The translations under genes were made by a program, and so were the position numbers. Shown here one piece after another: positions 10,714 through 20,596 of a DNA stretch of 64,000 bases; the stretch's first letter is position 1, and each line of letters opens with the position of its first letter. Source of the stretch: Adineta ricciae (lineage: Eukaryota > Rotifera > Eurotatoria > Adinetida > Adinetidae); assembly GCA_905250025.1 (NCBI GenBank), contig CAJNOJ010000099.1, positions 248,001 through 312,000 on the forward strand. Reading direction: 5' to 3'. Under the pieces are notes generated by a model. It saw only the letters and a program-made list of their open reading frames with translations, was not told where the DNA came from and did no database searches.

Positions 10714-13700
10714 AATGTTGACAAGGATATCAGCAGTGAAGTTGTAATAAGAAGTTAAATAGCTAAATATTTTACAGATAAAAACTCAAGAGTGCATCCT
10801 ATTTCGTAATGTAGCATATCTGGAAATCAATTTCACACTCGGAATCAGTTCTATGGATTCCGATACTGTGTCTGATTACCCATCCATGCACTTTCAAAAA
10901 TCTCCCAGTCGAATTTTTACCAATCTCAGAATTTCGTGACGGAATTACTCCTACCCTTCTCATCCTTAACTATCGCCTTATGTCGCGAAGCGATCCTACC
11001 CGTCGAACTAGTTCTCCAATGCTCAACATTGCGGAATAGGACGACTACTAAAAAAATAGTATTACATCGCCTATACACCCTGCATTTTAACAATATTTTT
11101 TGCGTTCTCTAGTTAAAAATTGTATTGAGTATGTCGCTATGTCGTGAGTACAATAGATGATAAAATGTATGCGCGAAGCACAGGTTTGTTTTGCCGGGAT
11201 ATTCCTACGTATACAGTGATGCATATCTGTCGGGTATGAACGAGAATGACGGATTTTTATATCTGACGACAGGTATACCTGGCTTTTTCCGGCGTATTCA
11301 TACATTAAAAAATATTAGAAGACGTATTTGTATAATCAACCTTAAGTAACAAGTAATAGAAGATGAGTTATGATATACAATGATGACAAGCATCATTCAT
11401 GTTTAATTTCTTTCGAACGCAAAAATATATCGAGTATAAAGAAAAACAAGATATTACTTTGAAATGAATATGTATTTGTAAAAGAAAAGCACAATGAACA
11501 GTGACCGTGATAATTTCATTTTCGACAGTTCCTCATTTAGTAGGTTTGTTGCGAATCGCCTATAGGATATGAAAACGAAACAGTTCAAATATACTACTGA
11601 AATTTACTAATCAACAATAAATTACTTACATTTGAAATAGCTTACGTCAGATTATAATTGATAGTATTGCTGTATTATTCATGCCTTTCTTATCCGACAC
11701 AGACGAAAATAGATACCGTGAATCCAAGTGACTTTCTAATGCATTTTTTCTCTAGATGAACTGGTATTCAGTGGAACTGTGCGGCACACATCTTGAAACT
11801 GGCATCAACAACGAAACAACGAACGATCACAAAGCTATTACTCACTACTAAAAAAACAAATTCCGATTCTTATCTACGCAAGCTTTCTCTATCATTCTCA
11901 TCTCTTCAAAATTTTCTTTTCTGTCATCCACCTCTTTGTTACATATTCAGATATGAAACACATCTGGATTTTATTTTCATAATTTTCTTTTCTATAAGAT
12001 CCCGTTTGTTCTTGCAGCAATATGTCGCCAAAATGCATTTCTAATTTTCAACGCTTCCCGTGCATAAATCGAACGAATTTTTAACTAACAGCACAATCTC
12101 TATTTTATGTTAAGGGAGTCGATACCAAACATTTATCAGTTCAACTATATGGAAAAGCATATTCGAGCGATTTAATATCAATCTGAATGAATATTAATCC
12201 TCGTAAGGAGGTAAGATAAGGAAAATACACATTGATCAATTGCCATATTCTTAACTTAGTTAACTTTGATTTGAAAGGGTATACTTATTGTGTATATCGA
12301 ATGACATTTGAACAACATTAGCATGATTTATATTGTTGTTTTACGATAGTTGAGAGGAGCAAATGCAATTTTACTCTATTTGCTAACATAAATGAATGAA
12401 AAAAGATATTTACCCGAAGAGAGTGTTATCTGCTTAATTCGACCGAAATGTTTGACAATGTTTACAAAGACGTTTCTGACTATGAGTTTTTGAACAAATT
12501 GAATTTTATTAAGCATAAAACATGTTGCTTTTCATTGTTGTAATGATAATGAACGCGATGAGTATGGCGGTGAATCGCAAGGAAGTTCTAAATATTCATT
12601 ATTTTATTTTAACTCTGATATGAAAATTTCGGACAATTTACTTTCTCTCCTTCTATGTTTAAGTGCAATCGCATTCCATTGACTCCTCATTCTCTCACTT
12701 TCCATATTCACTATGTATTGATATCAACGACTTCGTAGCGATAGTCCTCATCATCTGTGTCTTTTGCAAGTAGGATTTTACCTTCAGTTGAATTTCAGAC
12801 ACTAGATTTGGCATATATATCGATAAAATCACTATTCTCATTAAGAAGATCATCAGAAGTGTGTACAAATATATCGTTTGGAACATCAGCGGCATGAAAA
12901 ATTCAAGAATACTGTAGATGAGTGAAATTAAACAAGACTCTTTGAAGAGCAGTATCAATCAAAGAAGCACCACTTTGATAGCATACGGTGCGAGTTGTTA
13001 GCGATCACATATCACTCTTCTCTTGTTTATGTGAGAGAATGTTATCTTTCTCAACATTCCTTCTGATTCTTGTCCCTTTGTTACTCTTTTGGAGGGGGCA
13101 CCTATTCTTTCATCCCGAATACAGACATATATTTTCATTGATTCTCTCCTTTCTTTGGCGGATTTCATTGAGAGATCACATGACTGTTTGGCTGAAATTG
13201 ATAGTATCGAAGTTAACATTCGAAAACGAAGCATTTGTGCCAACAGAGGAGAGTAGTTCACTGAAACCAATCGAAATCAAATTCATTCGGTCCAAATGAA
13301 TCGAAGATCTATATTATGAACAAATTCTAAAAGAAATGCTTTACGTTTAACTTCCTGTGAACGGACCATCTATTAACTTTGAGCAGTAATTATACTTGCT
13401 ACAGCTGGATTGTTTATTGAAAAGTGTTCCGCTAAACGTGTAGGAATGATGTCACAGATATAGTTTGCAAGGAAGTCATCTTGTTGTATGAGGATAAAAA
13501 TAGTAAATATGTCAAACAGTAGAACCAATCGCAACAAACACACTATTTAGAACGTGATAGTGGAAGTTCATCAAGTTCATCTTTAATAGTCATGTGATGA
13601 TTGCGAGCCGTACATTTCGTCGCGATTTACCGACCTATTTTCGTACAAATTTTATGTGTCATCGAACCGATTCCTCTGTGCCATAAGGAGCGATGGCAAC

Positions 13701-13918
13701 TCACAGTATAGGTAAATATAACGGGGTACTATTTGATCTTTATTTCAATACGCCGTGAACTTTTCGGTCGTTCTTTACGTCCACCCTCAAAGGTGAATGT
13801 GTTTACTATGTAAAAATACATGTCACTATGACGAATACATTTGCATGTTTATATAAAGTTATGCATGCACTATATATGCTACACTTATTGGTAGGCAAGA
13901 GGTAAGATTAGATATCAG
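10714..13918. other. long gene-poor stretch
   Basis: About 3.2 kb without a gene I can support. Open frames on both strands (for example near 11.8 kb plus and 12.7-13.3 kb both strands) are short and show no domain. On the minus strand near 12.72-12.9 kb an acidic open stretch interrupted by a stop could be the tail of a lost gene. The last few hundred bases must carry the promoter of the GAL80-like gene; a TATA-like TATATAAAG-type run lies near 13850-13858. Confidence 0.4.
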
Positions 13919-14992
13919 ATGTCTTCGAAAATTAATATCGGATTTATCGGTTTGTCGAAAGGACGTTGGGCTGAACATGCGCATGCAACCTATCTACAAA
14001 ATTCGTCGATTTACAAGATCAAAGCATTAGCTAATTCGACACTTGAATCTGCAAAATCTGCTGCAGAAACTTTCGGTATTGATAAATACTACGGTACACC
14101 AGAAGAATTAGCTCAAGATCGAAATGTTGATACCGTTGTTGTTTCGGTTAAAGTTCCATTGCATAAACAATTGATTATGCCTGCTATACAGCAAGGAAAG
14201 AATGCGATTGTCGAGTGGCCTCTCGGCCGAAATCTTCAAGAAGCCGAAGAATTGACGGCATTAGCACGATCAAAAGGTATAAAAACCATGGTGATATTAC
14301 AGGCACGACAATCATCGGTGATCAAGAAAATGAACGAGATCGTCGATTCGGGAAAATTAGGAAAGATTCTATCCATACATATTTATGCTAGTGGTGCGGC
14401 TTGGGGATCTGCAATTGATACGGCCAATGCTTATGTTGCTAATATTGCAAATGGAGTAACGCTGACTTCTGTACCTGGAGGTCATACATTGGACGCTATG
14501 TGTTATGTTTTTGGGGAATTTAAATCGGTAACAGCAACAATGCATAATGCAAGAAAGACAATCGAAGTTCGAGATGAGAAAGGAGATACAATTCGCGAGG
14601 AGCCAATGACATCTCATGATCAAATGAGTGTCAGTGGACTCTTAACTTCTGGTGCATACGCATCGATACATTTACGTGGTGGATCGTATAAAGGCACGAA
14701 TCTTCTTTGGGAAGTCGAAGGTACACAAGGTGAATTGCAAATTAGAGGTACAACTGGACATTTGCAACTTTCCTCACCAACATTATTTGCAAGTTTCAAT
14801 GGTGAAGATCTAACCGAAATAAAGCTCGACGAGGAACACGGTGCTCATGTCAATGTTGGTCGAGCTTACGATGAATTTGCTAAAAAGGACGGTATTTATC
14901 CAAGTTGGGAAGACGCCGTAGTTCGTCATCGTATGATAGAAGCGATCTACAAGAGCGCACAGACCGGTACAACGCAAACTTATGAACATTAA
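13919..14992 (+). CDS. Gfo/Idh/MocA-family protein, GAL80-like
   Basis: Intronless 357-residue protein. The N-terminal Rossmann fold opens with INIGFIGLSKGRWAEHAH, a NAD(P)-binding motif, followed by ALANSTLESAKSAAETFG and the typical VEWPLGRNLQEAEEL, where most family members have EKP. The C-terminal half is the beta-sheet oxidoreductase domain (VPGGHTLDAMCYVFGEF). The combination GLSKG...WA and EWPLG is that of fungal Gal80-type proteins and related sugar dehydrogenases. In yeasts Gal80 represses GAL4; related fungal proteins are presumed dehydrogenases. The usual catalytic Lys of the EKP motif is replaced by Trp here, as in Gal80-like members, so enzymatic activity is uncertain. No introns and fungal resemblance suggest horizontal transfer (inference). 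Confidence 0.8.
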   Translation: MSSKINIGFIGLSKGRWAEHAHATYLQNSSIYKIKALANSTLESAKSAAETFGIDKYYGTPEELAQDRNVDTVVVSVKVPLHKQLIMPAIQQGKNAIVEWPLGRNLQEAEELTALARSKGIKTMVILQARQSSVIKKMNEIVDSGKLGKILSIHIYASGAAWGSAIDTANAYVANIANGVTLTSVPGGHTLDAMCYVFGEFKSVTATMHNARKTIEVRDEKGDTIREEPMTSHDQMSVSGLLTSGAYASIHLRGGSYKGTNLLWEVEGTQGELQIRGTTGHLQLSSPTLFASFNGEDLTEIKLDEEHGAHVNVGRAYDEFAKKDGIYPSWEDAVVRHRMIEAIYKSAQTGTTQTYEH

Positions 14993-15217
14993 AATGAGGT
15001 ATATTCATCATATTTTTTATTATCTTGTACAACATTTTCAGAAATAAAAATAGCTTTTGTCGCAAGGATCCGATTTTTTACAAGATAAGAAAGATTACTG
15101 GCATTCTGTGTCATTGCACAACTTGTATGCAATATATCAGGGGCTAAAAACTGATAAAAGACCTATCTATTTAAGGCACCAACATGGATCCTTTGGACTA
15201 TAAACAAGCAAACGAGA

Positions 15218-15674
15218 ATGAATACTTGGCATAGTAAGCAGAAAGCATTATACACATATAGACTGTATTATTATATACAAATCATGGTTTTGTTTAGGTG
15301 GACTTTTTGATTGTTTTTCCGACTGGAACATATGCTGTTACGGTTGTTTTTGTCCAGCATGTTTATTTGGTGAAAATGCAGAGAAAATCGATGGAAGCAG
15401 TTGTTGTAATTCCGGCTGCTTATGGTATCTCATGTCTGGATGGGGTTTATGCTGTGTAACGCACATAGGAAAACGCAAAGCTTTACGTGAGCGTTTCAAT
15501 CTTGGAGAAGATTGTAACGATTGTTTAGCGACAACATTCTGCTCCGTGTGTGCTATTTGTCAGGAAGCGCGTGAACTTAAACATCGGCTACTATCAACGG
15601 AAGGTAGACCAGTGGTAGCTCAACCAATGAGTACTGCCTACAATTCGTTCGGGCAATCTGAACTGAAGAAATAA
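15218..15674 (+). CDS. PLAC8-domain small cysteine-rich protein
   Basis: Two exons, a 16 bp first exon 15218-15233 and 15298-15674, give 130 residues. The start MNTWHSGLFDCFSDWNICCY is the hallmark PLAC8 opening (W-x-x-GLF-C-x-x-D). It continues with PACLFGENAEKI and the second conserved block ERFNLGEDCNDCLATTFC with CAICQEARELKHR. PLAC8 proteins are small, palmitoylatable, membrane-associated proteins; plant and fungal members affect cell size, cadmium efflux or calcium uptake. The intron position straight after the W-H codons explains why an uninterrupted reading frame only appears later. Another ATG at 15184 is out of frame with the domain, so 15218 was chosen. Confidence 0.82.
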
Positions 15675-15833
15675 GACAAAATGATTTTTTTTCTATAATT
15701 TTTCTGTTATTTGCTAGATATTCACATTGTCTTTACAAGTTCGAATGGTTCACCTTCAGTCTGTTATCTGTGCTAGAGATAAAGATCTTTCATGGGGAGT
15801 TTTTTTTATTTCATTTAATAAAAAAGGTCAGAA

Positions 15834-17777
15834 ATGCACACAGAACAGTCAGAAACATGGTTAGATCGATTTCCTGTGGAAATAGTTTTCGAAATTTTTG
15901 ATTATCTATCCTCAAATGACATTCTCTACACATTTTTCCATTTTAATTATCGATTCAATACAATAATTCTTCAAGATCATCGACATCTCACTTGCATGAA
16001 ACTACCTCCATCCAACTCTTACTTTTGGCGAACTATCATTTTTGCTATTCGATCGAATATTCAAACACTGATCATCACTCATCCTGCAGTGTGGTTACCA
16101 TTGAACATCTTCTCGAATCTAACATCAATTATAATCGATTCTGAAACAGAATGGAGTTTAACTCACATTGCATCGTTGTTCAATCTAAACGGCTTCAAGC
16201 AAATTTATACATTGAAAATTCTCAATGCATCCTCGATCAATGCTAATCTTATCTTACCAAAGATTTTCCACCCGCAATGTACTTTACAAAGGTTCCATTG
16301 CGAACCGATTATTAATCTTTACCATCACAGTCATTTCAACAATTTACAATCCAATTTAAATCTTCGGACTCTAACAATAAATACGAATCATTTCAAAGAT
16401 ATTTATCATCTAATTCAGCATGCGTTCAACTTGAAAGATTTAACACTTCGACTAGGAACACTTTATACATATGAAAGAGAGTATGATTTTTCGGATCTTA
16501 TGAAAATTAAATTAGAAAAACTATCGATCACGATGGAACAACGAGAAGAAAGAAAAACAGACGATTATTCAATATCGCGAATAGATCTTGTTCGTCTAGT
16601 TAGCGTCATTCGCATGTTTTCTCAATCATTACTATTTCTATCACTGAATTTTACGGATTATCACATATTCACCGACGACAATTTACTATCCAATGGTGAA
16701 CAACTACAAATGCGACTATTACAGTATCTAGGACAATTGAAAAACTTTCATTTAAATGTCAATATTGTTAACTATGCAATATCCAATGAGCCATATTCAA
16801 TTTTGTCAACATTTCGAACAGAATTTTATTTTCAACATCATTGGAGTTTTGGCATGAATCGTTATTATTTGTATTCCTTGCCGTTTAAATACGATGAATT
16901 GTATGGATTTGAATCAATTGAATTATCCAATAGTACGCTTCTGCAACAAAAGTCTACACTTTGGGATAGAATTAGAACTGTTCGTTTAGAACGAACAGAT
17001 GGAACTGTTTTAAATGATTTGATTCATATGTCGTATTTACAAACAATAAAAATTCGTAAATGTCACTTCGTAGATTCAAATGTTCTTTATGGTGGACGGA
17101 CTGAAACTTCTTTAGTTCAAAGAGATTTGTCGAACTCTGAAGGTCAATCATGTTTGTCTGATACCCATCTTTCATTACATACGATAACCAGTGTTTATTT
17201 AACTGGAGGTGATATGGAAAATGATATTGGATCTTTATTACGAGTGTTACCTAATTTGAATCATTTAGTTTTGAAACACACTCTTTTACCATCGATGAAT
17301 AGTTCGTTGGTTAAAATTTTACAAGAGAAGATTCAACGATTAGAAGTGATATTCACTTTGGGTCCAGCAGAATTGATTGAAACGAGTTACATGTACTTTT
17401 CTAATTTTAGATATGCACGATTTACATTTAATTTCACGTTTAACGATTCTATTCTTAATCTGCGCTCGAAATTAATCGAAAAATTCCTGAAACATATTCC
17501 GCAGCTGATTAGTTTAACGATTTACTTAGTCAATCCAACGAATCTTGCTTATAATGATGGATTCTTTTTCACACCTATCATACAACGATTAGAAATAGCT
17601 GATATTGGACAGAATTATACTATGACACACATTCGAAACTCTTTGTCGTTTGAAAAAATCGCTCAGACTAATCGGACTTCAATAATACTGCGGAAAACGT
17701 CCAATCGTCAAGTCTTTTTTATCACTTTTTTCATTTTTGTTTATTTTAGTCTGGTAATAATCTTTTTATTATTTTAA
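15834..17777 (+). CDS. F-box protein, LRR-like body, C-terminal membrane segment (family copy 2)
   Basis: Intronless 647-residue protein. The F-box lies at about residues 8-50 (RFPVEIVFEIFDYLSSNDIL). The long leucine-rich body contains the family block LGQLKNFHLNV followed about 30 residues later by a divergent FYFQHHWSF, so this is the most diverged of the five copies. Unlike the others it ends in a hydrophobic stretch (FFITFFIFVYFSLVIIFLLF) that would anchor it in a membrane by its tail, and it lacks the HLPSTC...RD ending. A tail-anchored F-box protein would place an SCF ligase at a membrane; that is inference. Its stop is only 3 bp from the stop of the convergent transporter gene. Confidence 0.8.
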   Translation: MHTEQSETWLDRFPVEIVFEIFDYLSSNDILYTFFHFNYRFNTIILQDHRHLTCMKLPPSNSYFWRTIIFAIRSNIQTLIITHPAVWLPLNIFSNLTSIIIDSETEWSLTHIASLFNLNGFKQIYTLKILNASSINANLILPKIFHPQCTLQRFHCEPIINLYHHSHFNNLQSNLNLRTLTINTNHFKDIYHLIQHAFNLKDLTLRLGTLYTYEREYDFSDLMKIKLEKLSITMEQREERKTDDYSISRIDLVRLVSVIRMFSQSLLFLSLNFTDYHIFTDDNLLSNGEQLQMRLLQYLGQLKNFHLNVNIVNYAISNEPYSILSTFRTEFYFQHHWSFGMNRYYLYSLPFKYDELYGFESIELSNSTLLQQKSTLWDRIRTVRLERTDGTVLNDLIHMSYLQTIKIRKCHFVDSNVLYGGRTETSLVQRDLSNSEGQSCLSDTHLSLHTITSVYLTGGDMENDIGSLLRVLPNLNHLVLKHTLLPSMNSSLVKILQEKIQRLEVIFTLGPAELIETSYMYFSNFRYARFTFNFTFNDSILNLRSKLIEKFLKHIPQLISLTIYLVNPTNLAYNDGFFFTPIIQRLEIADIGQNYTMTHIRNSLSFEKIAQTNRTSIILRKTSNRQVFFITFFIFVYFSLVIIFLLF

Positions 17778-17780
17778 ATT

Positions 17781-19780
17781 TTAATTTGCAGAATAACCTT
17801 TTTCTATCTGCTGCGGACTGATTTCAATAAGATGGAATGCCGATTGAGATGCATAAAAAATAATAAAAAACACGAACTGCACAAAAGCGATGATAAAAAA
17901 ATAACAATAGAAAGCCCAGTCCATTGTATCTTCAGCACGACACTTAAAAAGAAAAATCTTAGGCAAAGCTTCAATTCGATCACAGCAATTAGACTTACGC
18001 TAAAATCCAGATTGAATGAAGTATTTGGATAAAGATTGATCAATCCACTGCCAATAAACGATGCAATACCGATAGAAACAAACCTCAAACTCATAAACAG
18101 TGATTGGGCTGATCGTGGTGCTGCGAAGTAAGCGTATTCGAAGCTAGCTAACATAGCAAACACTTCGGAAACGCCCATGCATATGTTTTGACCTAGTAGA
18201 TAATATATTGAGATGCTCGATTTGTCGGTTTCTAGAAAAATTATTGTGTTCTAGTTTGTTGATTCAGTCATTTACTTGGATCACAGGTGTCTCGTCGATA
18301 TTTTTCCAAAGTTCCAGCAATTAACATGGCGATACATGCTAAAAACATACCAACAAGAAATTTTCGATGAATTGTTGTTTCCGTATGAGGCCAATCACGG
18401 CCTCGATAGAAAACCAAGTAAATTATGACCAAGCCGACTAGAATACAATTATCAATGCAAATCAAATGATTTTTAATCAGTGAACATACTGATCAATGTT
18501 ACCGGATCAGCAAGTATCATCAGTGTGACGATGTTTCTGACGCCAGCTGGCTTCCACATATGTTCGCCTTGTAGGGGAAACGTGGAACTTATCTGTATAT
18601 AATTATAAAGACGAACTTTGGAAAAACCTGTCATACCTGATTATAAATAAGGAAGTATGGTATGAGAAGACTGAAGACCAGGAGTGCACGTCGAAAAGAC
18701 TTGATATCATTAACCATTCGATCGGTGAATCGTCCGCTATTTCTCGGATTGGTTTCGTCTCCAGATGATGTAGAATCACGTCTTTCTTTCTTTGCTTGCC
18801 ATCGTAATCGTAATGAAGTGATCACATATCGATAACATGTTCGAACGACGGTATCAATCGGTTCGACATGAAGGTAATATCGATAGCCAATGATGAATAG
18901 AAGAAACGAACAAACAAGCAATCCGGCGGCTACTGAGTATCCAACGAAGTATGATTTAATGTCTTTTTGAATAAGAGAAACCATCAATGATCCTATGATG
19001 CCGCCAATATTGACAGCGACGAGATATTGATCAAAGTATCTCGTTGTTGCTTTCGATGTTTGTGTTTGCTCGGCACCGAAAACAGCCATGTTTGATTGTA
19101 TAGCACCACTTCCAATAGCACTTTTCAGACAAGAGATAAATGAGAAAATATACTAGATAGAACATATTTACATGACACTTAGTACTGGAAGAATCCAACT
19201 AGCACATGGTTCGTCAATTAATGAACTCGCAGGTTGAGGAACAGTTGCGTTTCTCAGGCTGGGTATACATACGTTTGCCGATGGATTCGTGACCGCGATG
19301 GCAAATCCATATCCAAATAAGTATATTACAAAACCTATGTGAAATATTGAAGTGTAGGAAACATGAAGCTTCCATTTTTAGTAACTTACCGGCACTAATT
19401 GTTATTGCTCGGCGATACAAGCCATCACTGATGATAGCAAAAATGATGGCGGATATATTGGAAATTCCTATTCGTACAAAGAATGATACAAAAAAAACCT
19501 ACTGCAAAGTATATATCAGTGATTTGTACCGACCGGAAAAAAGAAATGCTGCGAATGAACTATGGGATGCCGACCAGTGGAGTAATCCATCGGAACTCAG
19601 ACTACTGACAAGGTTAAGAACGAGCGAATAGAACGCAGCTCGTTCACATAAAATACTGAACAAGATTAGAAATTGTGAAAATCGTTTATCACGATCCGAC
19701 CGATTATCAAGTATGGGATCAGGGATGCCATGTTTCTTAGGCAGTAGCTTCGTAGTTTCGTCTGTCAATGTTTCATACAT
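17781..19780 (-). CDS. proton-coupled oligopeptide transporter family (SLC15/POT-like MFS)
   Basis: Eight exons join in frame to 548 residues: 19534-19780, 19390-19467, 19172-19334, 18637-19120, 18490-18592, 18276-18437, 17999-18231 and 17781-17957. The N-terminal helix carries LCERAAFYSLVLNLV, matching the ExxER motif of proton-coupled peptide transporters. Loop FAIISDGLYRRA is the MFS motif after helix 2, and IGSGAIQSNMAVFGAEQ matches the POT segment before helix 5. About 12 membrane helices are expected. Members import di- and tripeptides with protons; substrate here is inferred. The start at 19780 (MYETLTDETTKLLPKK) gives the usual short cytosolic N-terminus; an upstream ATG at 19843 would add a hydrophobic leader and is less likely. 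Confidence 0.8.
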
Positions 19781-20596
19781 GATGTTGTTCGAAAATAGTA
19801 GGTAAAATGTATATAAACTACAATACAAAATAAAAAGATTCAAATTTATTCTGTTCTACAAGATGCTTTGTATGATAAAAGATCACATATTTATATGAAG
19901 GAGATAAGACAGCGAATATGCGTCATTCTATTTCTTCAACACGAGTATTTTCATATGTCATAGTCGTGATGTTGGAAAGTAAACTTTGACTTTGAGTACT
20001 ACAAATGGTACAGATTAATCGATGAAAGAATTAAGACGGCAAAGATATCTTGAAATACTATATTGGATGATGAGAATCATTTAAATTCATAAACAATCTT
20101 TTATTTCAAAACAGATGCGTTCCATGATTCATCTTATCAACACATTTACATTTATCTTCGGTGATAGAGCAAAACTCATCTGGAATACTTTCCATATTTG
20201 AGTAAGACAGTGATCTACTAGTTTTGCTGATGAAAAGGAGAAAAACGAAACCGTGTCGTTTTTATACTCCATATCCTTCAACGACATGCTCAACGAATAA
20301 GAAAAACCACAGGTGAATCTGCTATGAAGCCCGCCTTTAATAGATATTTTTCGCGTCTGAATAACCGAACAGGAAAAAAGCAGCAAACGTGAGACTGTAT
20401 GTTTACATGCGATACTTGATCGTACATGTGCGCGTCGACACGTATTTTGTTATTCGAACCCGTTAGCTGCGATGATTTGATTAACGAAGCATGACCACTA
20501 AGAAATAAAAAATGAAACATATGAAAATAATTTTGTCCAATTATAAGTAAACATTCGGTAAACGTTATTTCGATCGGTTAGAAAACGAAGACGACT
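19781..20596. other. divergent intergenic region
   Basis: Lies between two divergently transcribed genes, the transporter (minus) and the ART-TPR gene (plus), and so must contain both promoters. No specific element or RNA gene was recognised; open frames inside it are short. Confidence 0.45.

Noticed and set aside
11755-11815. Short frame MNWYSVELCGTHLETGI resembling the CGGTH motif of alanyl-tRNA editing proteins
   Set aside because: One glycine is missing from the motif, the frame stops soon after, and no flanking exons of the family were found.
12988-13299. Overlapping open frames of about 100 codons on both strands
   Set aside because: No domain on either strand and no supporting exon structure.
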